Below are positions 14,885-23,118 of a DNA stretch of 33,259 nucleotides, one piece after another. The DNA lies in contig CANHLE010000033.1 of assembly GCA_947461435.1 (NCBI GenBank), forward strand, positions 1 through 33,259, read 5' to 3'. The notes beneath the pieces are model-generated. The model was not told the DNA's origin. It made no database searches and saw nothing but the letters and a program-made list of their open reading frames with translations. Source of the stretch: Paracoccaceae bacterium (lineage in GTDB: Bacteria > Pseudomonadota > Alphaproteobacteria > Rhodobacterales > Rhodobacteraceae). Position 1 is the first letter of the stretch. Each line of letters starts with the position of its first letter. Position numbers and translations under genes: made by a program.

Positions 14885-16243
14885 GTGCAGATCGACTCAA
14901 ACCTCACCCTCCCGGTCACGGGCCGCCTGCTCTTGGCCAAGGCGAGGGTTCCGGCCGAATTGACCGATCCGGTGCCGGGTGCCACCAAAGATGCCGAAGG
15001 CGCCCTTCTTCTGGACGTTCTGATCGAAGGGGGCCGGGTTGCGGGCCTGTTCGCCATGGGCAATGCGCCCCCGGTTGATCGGGTCGTCGATCTGGCTGGC
15101 CGCCATCTTTGGCCCGCCTTCATCGACATGCACACCCATCTGGACTGTGGTCATGCCATTCCCCGCGTACGCCCGGACGGCACGATCCATGGTGGGTTTT
15201 CCCTGACCACCGAGGATTGGCCACGTTGGTCGGACGAGGATCTCGCGCTGCGAATGGACTTCGGCCTTGCCTGCGCCCATGCCCATGGCGTTGCCGCCAT
15301 ACGCAGTCATGTTGACAGTGAAACGCTGGCCTATTCACAGCACCATTGGCGCGCGCTGGAACGTGCGCGCACGAAATGGGCTGGCAAGGTCGACCTGCAA
15401 GGCGTCACCATCTGCGCGATGGAGGCTTGGGTTGGGGATGACGCCCGCGCACTTGCCGATCTGGCCGCTGATATGGGCGGCATTCTTGGCGGGGTGACTG
15501 ACACGCTAGACCGGGGTGAAAACGGCACCTATGACGCGCTGGCCCATGCGCTGGACCGGCTCTTCGCCCTCGCCAAGGAACGGGGCCTCGACGTCGATCT
15601 GCACGTTGACCAGACCGAGGACCTGACCGCTTTCACGATCCCCGAGATTGCCCGCGCCCGTCTGCGCTCGGGCTTTCAGGGCAAGGTGGTGCTCGGTCAC
15701 TGTGTGAACCTGGCCCTGATGCCGCCCAAAGTGATCGAAGGCACACTGGCCTTGGCGCGCGAGGCCGATCTGGCCTTCGTCTCGATGCCGACGCCGATGA
15801 TGTATCTGATGGACCGCAAACAGGGTCGCACTCCGCGCTGGCGGGGGGTTACGGCGGCCAATGAAATTCGGGCGGCGGGCCTGCCCTTGGCCATCGGCGG
15901 CGACAATTGCCGAGACGCCTGGTATGCTTATGGCGATCACGACATGTTGGACACGCTGAAGCAGGCGATCCGCATTTTTCAGGCGGACGAACCCCTGACC
16001 GGCGCGCTGACCATGGCCAGCCGCGTGCCCGCTGACCTGATCGGGCGGCCGGATTTAGGTCGCATCGGTGTGGGCCTGCCCGCCAATCTGGTGATCTTTC
16101 AGGCCCGCAGCCTGAACGTTCTGTTGTCGCGCGATCAGGCAGACCGGATCGTCCTGAACCATGGCCGGCGGGTGACCGATGGCCTGCCGCTGCATCATGA
16201 GCTGGAACAGGCTTTGGGCTTGGCCGATCCTGTGCTTTCCTGA
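14885..16243 (+). CDS. Cytosine-deaminase-like amidohydrolase
   Basis: This 452-residue metal-dependent hydrolase of the CodA type starts at GTG 14885 with a weak AAAGG ribosome site. Metal and active-site residues are visible: H83-x-H85 in DMHTHLD, H240 in DVDLHVDQTED, H272 in VLGHC and D340 in IGGDNCRDAWY. In E. coli CodA the position three after the third metal His is Glu217, the proton shuttle; here it is Gln243. The enzyme may thus act on a different cyclic amidine, imide or ring substrate. It is probably cytoplasmic and co-transcribed with the MmgE/PrpD gene 24 bases downstream. Family confidence is high; the substrate is unknown. Confidence 0.87.
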   Translation: MQIDSNLTLPVTGRLLLAKARVPAELTDPVPGATKDAEGALLLDVLIEGGRVAGLFAMGNAPPVDRVVDLAGRHLWPAFIDMHTHLDCGHAIPRVRPDGTIHGGFSLTTEDWPRWSDEDLALRMDFGLACAHAHGVAAIRSHVDSETLAYSQHHWRALERARTKWAGKVDLQGVTICAMEAWVGDDARALADLAADMGGILGGVTDTLDRGENGTYDALAHALDRLFALAKERGLDVDLHVDQTEDLTAFTIPEIARARLRSGFQGKVVLGHCVNLALMPPKVIEGTLALAREADLAFVSMPTPMMYLMDRKQGRTPRWRGVTAANEIRAAGLPLAIGGDNCRDAWYAYGDHDMLDTLKQAIRIFQADEPLTGALTMASRVPADLIGRPDLGRIGVGLPANLVIFQARSLNVLLSRDQADRIVLNHGRRVTDGLPLHHELEQALGLADPVLS

Positions 16244-16267
16244 AAGCCCCTTCAAAGGTGTTCTGCC

Positions 16268-17596
16268 ATGCCCCAACCACTGATCGATTTTCTCCATGGC
16301 CTGCGTTGGCAGGACGTGCCCGCCCCGGTGCAAGAGCGCACGCACGATTTTCTGGTTGACCTCATGGGCGTGGCCACCGGGGGCATCGGCACCCGGTTGT
16401 CGCAGATCATCCGGGATCATGCGGCCGAGCAATTTGCGCCCGGCGCGTCCCCGGCGCGGATGCTTTTGGATAGCCGCAAGGTCAGTCCTGCCGGGGCCAC
16501 GCTGGCAGGTGGCATGGTGATTGACGCCTATGACGCCCACGATGGCCACCGCCTGACCAAAGGCCACGCCGGTTGCGCAGCCCTACCTGCCGCGATGGCC
16601 ATGGCCGAGGCAACGGGACGGATTGACGGTGGCGACCTTCTTGTCGCGCTGCTTCTCGGCTATGAAATTGGCACCCGCGCAGGGATCGCGCTGCACCGCA
16701 CTGCTTGCGACTACCACACCACCGGGGCGTGGACGGCGCTGTCCTGTGCCGCCATCGGCGCGCGCTATCTGGGGCTTTCCGCCGATCAGACGCGCCACGC
16801 CCTTGGCATCGCCGAATACCACGGCCCCCGCAGTCAGATGATGCGCTGCATTGATGCCCCGACCATGGTCAAGGACGGTTCGGGTTGGGGTGGCATGGCG
16901 GGGGTTTCGGCAGCCTACATGGCCCGGTCTGGCTTTACCGGTGCGCCCGCGATCACCGCCGAGGGCGATGATGTGGCCGACCTTTGGGGCGATCTGGGGC
17001 AAAACTGGCGGGTGATGGAGCAGTATTACAAACCCTTCCCAGTCTGCCGCTGGGCGCAGCCGCCGGTGCAGGCGGTGTTGTCGCTGATGCAGGGCCATGG
17101 CTTGAAATCGACCGATGTCGCGCAGATCGAGATCGTCACCTTCCACCAATCCCTGCGCCTTGCCACCCGAACGCCTGCGACCACCGAAGAGGCGCAGTAT
17201 TCCACCGCCTTCCCCGCGGCTGTCGCTGCGGTGCGCGGCACCATCGGGGCGGCTGACATCACTGAGGCCGCCTTCGCCGACCCCGAAATCCGCCGTCTGG
17301 CGACCGGCATGCTGGTGACGGAATCTGACACCTACAACGCCGCTTTTCCGGCCCGCCGCTTTGCCCATGCGGTTGTAGTCTTGCACGATGGCACCCGCCT
17401 GCAATCCCAGCCGACCGAGGCGCGCGGCGATCCCGAAGCGATGGTTCCCCGCGACGAGATGCGCCAAAAGTTTCACGCCTGCGCCGATCCGGTTCTGGGT
17501 GCACCGCGCGCGCACGCCTTGCGCGCGGCGGCAGAAGCGCTGACACCCGGCCAATCTGCGCAAAGCTTGCTCGACTTCGCCTGCGCAGCGCCGTAG
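16268..17596 (+). CDS. MmgE/PrpD-family protein
   Basis: This 442-residue protein has the MmgE/PrpD layout: an N-terminal helical domain with VDLMGVATGGIGTRLSQI, DAYDAHDGHRLTKGHAGCAALPAAMAMAE (about 82-110), LLGYEIGTRAGIALHR, and MVKDGSGWGGMAGVSAAYMA, followed by YYKPFPVCRWAQPPVQAVL near 256. Members include 2-methylcitrate dehydratase, cis-aconitate decarboxylase and iminodisuccinate epimerase, so the family acts on di- and tricarboxylates or similar acids. Here it follows the deaminase-like gene in the same operon and may process the acid released from the substrate. A stem-loop right after its TAG separates it from the convergent flavoenzyme gene. Confidence 0.87.
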   Translation: MPQPLIDFLHGLRWQDVPAPVQERTHDFLVDLMGVATGGIGTRLSQIIRDHAAEQFAPGASPARMLLDSRKVSPAGATLAGGMVIDAYDAHDGHRLTKGHAGCAALPAAMAMAEATGRIDGGDLLVALLLGYEIGTRAGIALHRTACDYHTTGAWTALSCAAIGARYLGLSADQTRHALGIAEYHGPRSQMMRCIDAPTMVKDGSGWGGMAGVSAAYMARSGFTGAPAITAEGDDVADLWGDLGQNWRVMEQYYKPFPVCRWAQPPVQAVLSLMQGHGLKSTDVAQIEIVTFHQSLRLATRTPATTEEAQYSTAFPAAVAAVRGTIGAADITEAAFADPEIRRLATGMLVTESDTYNAAFPARRFAHAVVVLHDGTRLQSQPTEARGDPEAMVPRDEMRQKFHACADPVLGAPRAHALRAAAEALTPGQSAQSLLDFACAAP

Positions 17597-17614
17597 GGCG
17601 GGGTTCCCCCCGCC
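17597..17614. terminator. Bidirectional terminator between convergent operons
   Basis: GGCGGGG (17597-17603) and CCCCGCC (17608-17614) form a perfect 7-bp stem with a four-base loop, in the 37-base gap between the convergent genes. It starts on the base after the MmgE/PrpD stop. T-runs are poor, so this call rests mainly on position. Confidence 0.5.
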
Positions 17615-17633
17615 AATCCGGGGCCCGCGCGCC

Positions 17634-20069
17634 TTACGCTCGCAGCCGCTTGCCCTCGGGGTCAAAGGCGGCCCCGTCCAGCACCCGCGCGCGGTGCGGA
17701 CGACCCAGCACCATGACAGAAAGCTCGGTACCCGCCGCAATATCCGGCCGCAGATAGGCCAAGGCCAGCGAATGGCCGACGTGATAGCCATAGGTTCCGG
17801 ACGACACTTTTCCGGCGGGCTTTCCGGCAAGGTCAAAGATCGGTTCGTTACCGGTGGCATCAGCGGTGGTCGCGTCAATCACCAGCGTCCGCAACACTTC
17901 ACGCGGGGGATTTGCGGCAATCGCGGCAAAGGCGGCTTTGTTCAGGAAGTCCTTGTCCATCTTGATAAGGCCCGCCAGCCCGGTTTCCTGTGGCCAGTAT
18001 TCCGGGCTGTAGTCGCGGCCCCAAGACCCATATCCCTTCTCCACCCGCAGGCTCATCAGGGCGCGGCTGCCCACAGGGCCCGCGTTCAAGGGTTTCCCGG
18101 CCTCCAGCAGCGCCGCATAAAGCCGCGCCTGATCGGCCTCGGCGCAGTGTAACTCCCACCCGAGATCGCCGGTGAAGCTGACGCGCAAGGCAATGCAAGG
18201 CACACCCGCCACGTCAATCTGCGCCGACCGCATGAAGGGGAAGGCTTCGTTCGACAGGTCCGCGTTGGTCAACCGCGCCAGAAGATCGCGCGCCAAGGGT
18301 CCGGCCACATTGAAGCCCGCCATCGTGTCGGTCACGCTGTCCCAACGGGTGCCAGCGGGCAAAGGCACTGCATCAAAGAACCGCTTGTGATAGCGTTCGG
18401 CTATGCCCGAGCCGACCATGAAATAGTCGCCATCGCCAAGGCAGGTCACCGTGAAATCCCCCGCAATGCCGCCGCGCTTGCCGATCAGCGGGGCAAGGCA
18501 AGAGCGACCCGGCACGCCCGGAATCCGGTTGGCCAGAAGCGCGTCCAGCCAGTCCTTCGCCCCCGGCCCGGTGATCCGGTAGCGGGCAAAGTTCGAGATG
18601 TCGATGATCCCGGCCCGGTCACGCAAAGCGCGCGCCTCCCGCCCAACTGGCTCCCACCAGTTTTGGCGGTCAAAGCCGATGGTTTCTTCCTTCGGCTCGC
18701 CCTCAGCGGAAAACCACAAGGGGTGTTCCCAGCCGTAGTTCAGGCCAAAGACCCCGCCCATGGCCTTTTGCATCTCGTAAATCGGGCGGGTCCGCACGGG
18801 GCGGCCTGCGGCGCGCTCTTCGTTCGGGAAGTGGATCTTGAAGCGGTTGGCGTATTGGTCGCGGACGCGGGCCTTGGTGAAATCCTTGCCCGCCCAAGCG
18901 CCAAAGCGCGCGAGATCCCAGCCGAACATGTCCAGCTTCGGCTCGCCCTCGACAATCCATTCCGCCGACAGAAGCCCAAGACCCCCGGATTGCGAAAAGC
19001 CCGGGATGATGCCGTTGCAGCAGAAGTAGTTCTTCAGTTCCGGCACCGGGCCGAAAAGGGCACTGGAATCCGGCGACCAGATCATCGGGCCGTTGATCAC
19101 CCGCTTGATCCCCGCAGAGCCCACCACAGGCACCCGGTCGATGGCGCGCATCATGTTGGGTTCGATCCGCTCCAGATCATCGGCGAAAAGCTCGTGGCCA
19201 AAGCCCTGCGGCGTGCCGTCCTCGGCCCAGAACCTCATGTCGCGTTCATAGGCGCCGACCAGAAGGCCCTTGCCCTCTTGGCGCAGGTAATACTCGCCGT
19301 CGCGGTCCGCGACTGAGGGCAAGCGGCGGTCCATCGTGGCGATTTCGGCAATGGTCTCAGTCACGAAATACTGATGCTCGGTTGGCATAAGGGGCAGCGT
19401 GATCCCGGCCAGCGCCGCCACTTCCCGCGCCCACAATCCGGCAGCGTTCACCACCCATTGGGTGTGCACATTCCCAAGGGGTGTTTCCACAATCCACGAC
19501 CCATCGGCCTGCTGGCGGGTGGCCGTTACCGGGCACATGCGGTGGATCTGCGCGCCGCGCGCCCGCGCCCCGGCGGCATAGGCCATGGTCACGCCCGAAG
19601 GGTCCACATTGCCGCCTTGGGGTTCGTACATGATGCAACGGATGCCGTCGAAGTTCACCAAGGGGTGCAGGCGTTCGGCCTCGGCGCGCGTCACCTCGTA
19701 GAAATCCATGCCATAGTATTTCGCCTTGGCCGCCTGCAGGCGCAGCTGATGCTCGCGCGCTTCGGTCTGCGCCAGATAGAGCGAACCGGGCTGGAAGATG
19801 CCGCAGCCTTGGCCGGTCTCGGCCTCCAACTCCTTGTAAAGGCCCATGGTGTAATGCTGCAACCGGCTGATGTTGGTGCTGTCATGCAGCCCGTGGATAT
19901 TGGCCGCCGCATGCCATGTGGAACCCGAGGTCAGCTCTGACCGTTCCAACAAAACAACATCGGTCCAACCCAGTTTGGTCAGGTGATACAAGATCGAACA
20001 GCCGACCAGCCCACCGCCGATGACCACGGCTTGGGCGTGGGATTTCAGTTTTACTTCAGGGTTCGTCAT
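17634..20069 (-). CDS. Dimethylglycine/sarcosine dehydrogenase-like FAD and folate-binding oxidoreductase
   Basis: This 811-residue protein has the two-part DMGDH/SARDH architecture. The N-terminal DAO-type FAD domain starts VVIGGGLVGCSILYHL (15-30) and has SGSTWHAA with His53, the residue that carries covalent FAD in this family. A C-terminal GcvT-like tetrahydrofolate domain begins near 450 (RDRAGIIDISNFARYRI; later VEKGYGSWGRDYSPEY). These enzymes demethylate N-methyl glycines and pass formaldehyde to folate. The start at 20069 is chosen because the FAD motif follows at once and GGAAGAGA lies upstream; longer frames run through the neighbour. It overlaps the end of the MttB-family gene by 14 bases, so the two are coupled and probably act in sequence. 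The exact substrate is uncertain. Confidence 0.9.
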   Translation of the reverse strand: MTNPEVKLKSHAQAVVIGGGLVGCSILYHLTKLGWTDVVLLERSELTSGSTWHAAANIHGLHDSTNISRLQHYTMGLYKELEAETGQGCGIFQPGSLYLAQTEAREHQLRLQAAKAKYYGMDFYEVTRAEAERLHPLVNFDGIRCIMYEPQGGNVDPSGVTMAYAAGARARGAQIHRMCPVTATRQQADGSWIVETPLGNVHTQWVVNAAGLWAREVAALAGITLPLMPTEHQYFVTETIAEIATMDRRLPSVADRDGEYYLRQEGKGLLVGAYERDMRFWAEDGTPQGFGHELFADDLERIEPNMMRAIDRVPVVGSAGIKRVINGPMIWSPDSSALFGPVPELKNYFCCNGIIPGFSQSGGLGLLSAEWIVEGEPKLDMFGWDLARFGAWAGKDFTKARVRDQYANRFKIHFPNEERAAGRPVRTRPIYEMQKAMGGVFGLNYGWEHPLWFSAEGEPKEETIGFDRQNWWEPVGREARALRDRAGIIDISNFARYRITGPGAKDWLDALLANRIPGVPGRSCLAPLIGKRGGIAGDFTVTCLGDGDYFMVGSGIAERYHKRFFDAVPLPAGTRWDSVTDTMAGFNVAGPLARDLLARLTNADLSNEAFPFMRSAQIDVAGVPCIALRVSFTGDLGWELHCAEADQARLYAALLEAGKPLNAGPVGSRALMSLRVEKGYGSWGRDYSPEYWPQETGLAGLIKMDKDFLNKAAFAAIAANPPREVLRTLVIDATTADATGNEPIFDLAGKPAGKVSSGTYGYHVGHSLALAYLRPDIAAGTELSVMVLGRPHRARVLDGAAFDPEGKRLRA

Positions 20070-21576
20070 TGCCGATCTCTTCCCGCCGCTTGGCGACATA
20101 GGCTTGCAGTTCTTCGCGGATGGCAGGGTCCATTGGCGGCTCTTCGTATTCGGCCAGCGCCTGCTGCCAAAGGTCGGTCGCACGTTGCCCTGCGTCCTTA
20201 GCCCCGGCAAGCGCCCAGTTTTCATAGCCGCGCCAATCCGACAACATCGGTTGGTAGAAAGCACGCTCATAACGTTCCATCGTATGGGCCGCGCCAAAGA
20301 AATGCCCGCCCGCAGGCACATCGCGGATGGCATCAAAGCCCAACTCGTCCACATCCCATTTCAGGGAGCGCAGAAACTCCACCATGTTCTGCAGGATTTC
20401 GACGTCCAAGATCAGCTTTTCGTAAGACGCCGTCAGCCCGCCTTCCAGCCAGCCTGCCGCGTGATAGATCAGGTTCGCCCCACCCATGACCGCGCCCCAA
20501 GTGGCCATCGAGGTCTCGTAAGCCGCCTGCAGGTCAACCGCGTTCGAGGCATTTGCGTTCGAGGTCCGGTAAGGCAACCCATACCGCCGCGCCAATTGCC
20601 CCGCGATCACATTGGCCTTGGTGTTTTCGGGCGTCCCAAAGGCGGGCGCACCCGACCGCATGTCAACGTTCGAGGTAAAGGCCCCATACATCACCGGCGC
20701 ACCGGGTTTGACCAGCTGGGTCAAGACCACGCCAAACAGCGCCTCGGCGTTTTGCTGGGCCAAAGCGGCGGGCAGGGAAACCGGAGTCATCGCGCCCATC
20801 AGGGTAAAGGGGGTGATCGTGACGGGCTGGCCATGTTCGGCCATGGCAATCAGCCCATCGCCCATGGCGTCGTCCAACAGGCGCGGCGAGTTCACCGAGA
20901 TAATGGTGATGACACCTGGATCACGCGCCATCTCCTCAAGGCTGATGCCCCGCGAAATCGCCATCATGCGGATGCCGTCCATCGCGCGGCCCCTGCCAAT
21001 TGCAGTGCAATGAAAGGTCAGGTCCGACAGGGTCAGGTTGGCGAAATAGGTGTCCAGATGCCGGTTGTTCGCGGGCAATTCCTGCGGAGCGGTCACCTGA
21101 TTGCCGATCATGTGGATCGTGTTGAAGTGATGCGCCAGACGGATAAAGTTCTGATAATCCGCCAGATTGCCCGACCGACGACCGTGCACCCTGTCATGCA
21201 CATTGGGCGGGCCCGCGACCAGCCCAAAGACCAGATGATCGCCGCCCAGATTTACCCGTTTCAAAGGGTTGCGCGGGGTCAGGGTGAACTGGCGCGGCAC
21301 GGTGGCCAAGGCCGCCTCGACGTGGCTTTCGTCGATCCGAACGATGCCTTCATCATCGACCATCGCCCCGGCGGCCGCAAAAAGGGCGCGCACATTGGCG
21401 CCCATCACCTTGATGCCCAACTCTTTCAGGATGCGGATCGAGGTGTCATGCAGGTCCTGCATCTGCTCACCCGACAGCATCTCCATCGGCGCATAGGGGT
21501 TGCGCACCGCCTCCCATGGCAGTTGCGAAATTCCTGCACCCGGCTTGCCGCGTCGCTCTCTTCTACCTTCGCGCAT
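20056..21576 (-). CDS. Trimethylamine methyltransferase (MttB) superfamily protein, non-pyrrolysine
   Basis: This 506-residue protein belongs to the MttB superfamily, which moves a methyl group from a quaternary or tertiary amine to a Co(I) corrinoid protein. Typical stretches include GEQMQDLHDTSIRILKELGIKV near the N-terminus, FGLVAGPPNVHD, HMIGNQVTAP and GANLIYHAAGWLEGGLTASYEK. True MttB has an in-frame amber codon for pyrrolysine; none occurs here, as in the characterised non-Pyl members MtgB (glycine betaine), MtpB (proline betaine) and MtcB (carnitine). The start at 21576 (MREGRRERRG) has AGGGGAGA upstream. No corrinoid protein or reactivase gene is in the window. Coupling to the DMGDH-like gene points to serial demethylation of a betaine-type compound. 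Confidence 0.88.
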   Translation of the reverse strand: MREGRRERRGKPGAGISQLPWEAVRNPYAPMEMLSGEQMQDLHDTSIRILKELGIKVMGANVRALFAAAGAMVDDEGIVRIDESHVEAALATVPRQFTLTPRNPLKRVNLGGDHLVFGLVAGPPNVHDRVHGRRSGNLADYQNFIRLAHHFNTIHMIGNQVTAPQELPANNRHLDTYFANLTLSDLTFHCTAIGRGRAMDGIRMMAISRGISLEEMARDPGVITIISVNSPRLLDDAMGDGLIAMAEHGQPVTITPFTLMGAMTPVSLPAALAQQNAEALFGVVLTQLVKPGAPVMYGAFTSNVDMRSGAPAFGTPENTKANVIAGQLARRYGLPYRTSNANASNAVDLQAAYETSMATWGAVMGGANLIYHAAGWLEGGLTASYEKLILDVEILQNMVEFLRSLKWDVDELGFDAIRDVPAGGHFFGAAHTMERYERAFYQPMLSDWRGYENWALAGAKDAGQRATDLWQQALAEYEEPPMDPAIREELQAYVAKRREEIGNDEP

Positions 21577-21605
21577 GGCTCTCCCCTTGTTCTTGGCGAC
21601 CATAA

Positions 21606-21620
21606 AGGCATGGCATGCCT
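21606..21620. promoter_or_regulatory. Palindrome in the mttB-like/lysR divergent control region
   Basis: AGGCATG, one central G, then CATGCCT makes a perfect 15-base palindrome (21606-21620), about 30 bases ahead of the mttB-like start. A further small inverted repeat, CCCGG-N5-CCGGG, lies at 21651-21665. The palindrome is a good candidate site for the adjacent LysR protein, although it does not follow the simple T-N11-A consensus. Confidence 0.5.
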
Positions 21621-21722
21621 GCTTCATCTAAGGGATTCCATGGTCATGCCCCCGGTTTTTCCGGGTCATCAAGGGTAGCATCACATCGCCCGATGCCATA
21701 TTCTGCCAAAGGGAGAACGCTG

Positions 21723-22607
21723 ATGAAATACCTGCCCCCGTTGAACTATATCCGCTCGTTTGAGGCCTCCGCCCGCCACCTGAGTTTCACCAAGGCGGCG
21801 GAAGAATTGCGGATGACCCAAGCCGCCGTGTCAGGCCACGTCCGCGCGTTGGAGCAGTTCATCGGCCGCCCGCTTTTCTACCGCGCTCCGCGCAGCCTGA
21901 CCCTGACCGAAGTTGCTTCGGCCTATCTGCCCGCCCTGCAAAGGGCGCTGGCACAGATCGACGTCGCAACAGGGCAGGTGCAGACGGTGCGCCACCGAAA
22001 AGAAGTAACGATTGCCTGCCCGGCAAGCCTTGCGACAAACTGGTTGCCAAGCCGGCTCAAGGTCTTCAAGGCCGAGAACCCGGATGTCGAAGTGACGGTG
22101 CATGCAACAATCTGGGCCGAAGCGACCGAACAGATCGTTGATTTGCGGATCATTCCGCGGCACGTCAATCAGCCATTGGTTGGCGATAGCCTTGGCGAAG
22201 AAAAGCTTGCGATGGTGTGCTGCCCGGATTTCCTGTCTGGCCCCGATGCCATGAAGGTGCCAGCAGATGTGCAGCACAAGGGGCTAATCCACATCCTTGG
22301 GCGTCAGGAGTTGTGGGAAGCCTTTGCCCGCCATCATGGCATTCCCAATCTGCCGCTGGTGCAGGGCCTGAAGACCGACAGCTCCAACGTCGCCCTTGAA
22401 ATGGCGATCGCAGGGCTTGGCTGCGCGGTGACGCTGGCCTCACTTGCCGAGGTTCATCTGCGGCGCGGATCTTTGGCCGAACCCTTCCCGGGCGACATCG
22501 CCAGCGGCTGGGGATATGACTTGCGCCCAGGTGAACTCAGCCCAACCCGCGCCAGTGAACGGCTTAAACAAGTCTTGCTTAGGCATCACTTGCCCGACTT
22601 GAACTAA
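21723..22607 (+). CDS. LysR-family regulator (GcvA-like)
   Basis: This 294-residue protein has the LTTR plan: an N-terminal winged helix (LNYIRSFEASARHLSFTKAAEEL then MTQAAVSGHVRALEQFIG, residues 7-48) and a co-inducer domain starting near 90 (VTIACPASLATNWLP). The opening resembles GcvA-type regulators of glycine and one-carbon genes. The start at 21723 follows GGGAGA. It diverges from the MttB-like/DMGDH-like pair across 146 bases, the usual layout for LysR control of the neighbouring operon. The inducer is presumably the pathway substrate or a product. Confidence 0.9.
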   Translation: MKYLPPLNYIRSFEASARHLSFTKAAEELRMTQAAVSGHVRALEQFIGRPLFYRAPRSLTLTEVASAYLPALQRALAQIDVATGQVQTVRHRKEVTIACPASLATNWLPSRLKVFKAENPDVEVTVHATIWAEATEQIVDLRIIPRHVNQPLVGDSLGEEKLAMVCCPDFLSGPDAMKVPADVQHKGLIHILGRQELWEAFARHHGIPNLPLVQGLKTDSSNVALEMAIAGLGCAVTLASLAEVHLRRGSLAEPFPGDIASGWGYDLRPGELSPTRASERLKQVLLRHHLPDLN

Positions 22608-23076
22608 AGATACCTAGACCGGCCGGGTGAGGTTTCTGGCTCAAACCGCAAGAAAAGTTGTGTCGGAGTTGGCCTTGTGCCTTTCACCCTCTTGGTCTGC
22701 TTGCACTGGGACGCCATAGGAGTTTGCCCAAAGCCGCCCTTTGCACTTATTGGGGCGACTGTCTGCTAAGGTGAAGGTTTTCCGATGCGGGCCGCGGCGT
22801 GAGGGCGCATCTTGGCGTACGGACGGCCCGCGTTGGGAAACCTCCCAAGGAGGAAGCCGCGGGGGGCTGGGAGCTGTCTATGGGGAAAGGGCGCTGAGGG
22901 TGGTGGCCGGGGTCGGTCTCGGCTTGGGACCGTGTCCGTCGTTTGCGTCGGCACGGGCCGTCTCTGGGCACAGACGGGCCGGAAACGGGCACCATGGGCG
23001 GCGGTTTTGCCTGCAAGGTGCGTCGTGGTGGGCGGGCAGGACACGCGGGATCGGCCGGTCCTCCCTTGGCTGGGGC
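22608..23076. other. Gene-free stretch between lysR and the transposase end
   Basis: No convincing gene is present; the open frames here are long only because the DNA is very GC-rich. The stretch has tight inverted repeats at 22787-22848 and probably contains the ori-type end of the IS91 element. The first about 130 bases are lysR downstream sequence. I could not fix the exact element border. Confidence 0.5.
22787..22848. repeat. Tandem hairpins, candidate ori end of the IS91 element
   Basis: GCGGGCCG (22787-22794) pairs exactly with CGGCCCGC (22824-22831), and right next to it TTGGGA (22833-22838) pairs with TCCCAA (22843-22848) around a four-base loop. IS91-family elements have a hairpin near the end that lies downstream of the transposase, which is this side. 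Assignment as that end is an inference. Confidence 0.4.
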
Positions 23077-23118
23077 CAGCATGATGATCGTCTGGGGGAT
23101 GGGCGTGTCATCATGCTG
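23077..23118. repeat. Perfect 11-bp inverted repeat across the transposase stop codon
   Basis: CAGCATGATGA (23077-23087) and TCATCATGCTG (23108-23118) are exact inverse copies with a 20-base spacer. The transposase TGA (23111-23113) lies in the right arm. It could terminate transcription, control translation termination or be part of the replication end. Confidence 0.6.

Noticed and set aside
9709-20069. Complete creatinine degradation pathway
   Set aside because: A creatininase-family protein, a CodA-like protein and a DMGDH/SARDH-like protein are suggestive, but there is no creatinase, hydantoinase or carbamoylsarcosine hydrolase, and each family is broad.
20056-21576. Pyrrolysine-containing trimethylamine methyltransferase
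   Set aside because: The reading frame has no internal amber codon, and no pyl genes are in the window, so it is a non-pyrrolysine family member.
20020-21678. Long open frame on the plus strand opposite the mttB-like gene
   Set aside because: It is antisense to a clear MttB-family gene, has no family-like motifs and its composition (many His, Arg, Gln) is typical of a reverse-strand shadow in GC-rich DNA.
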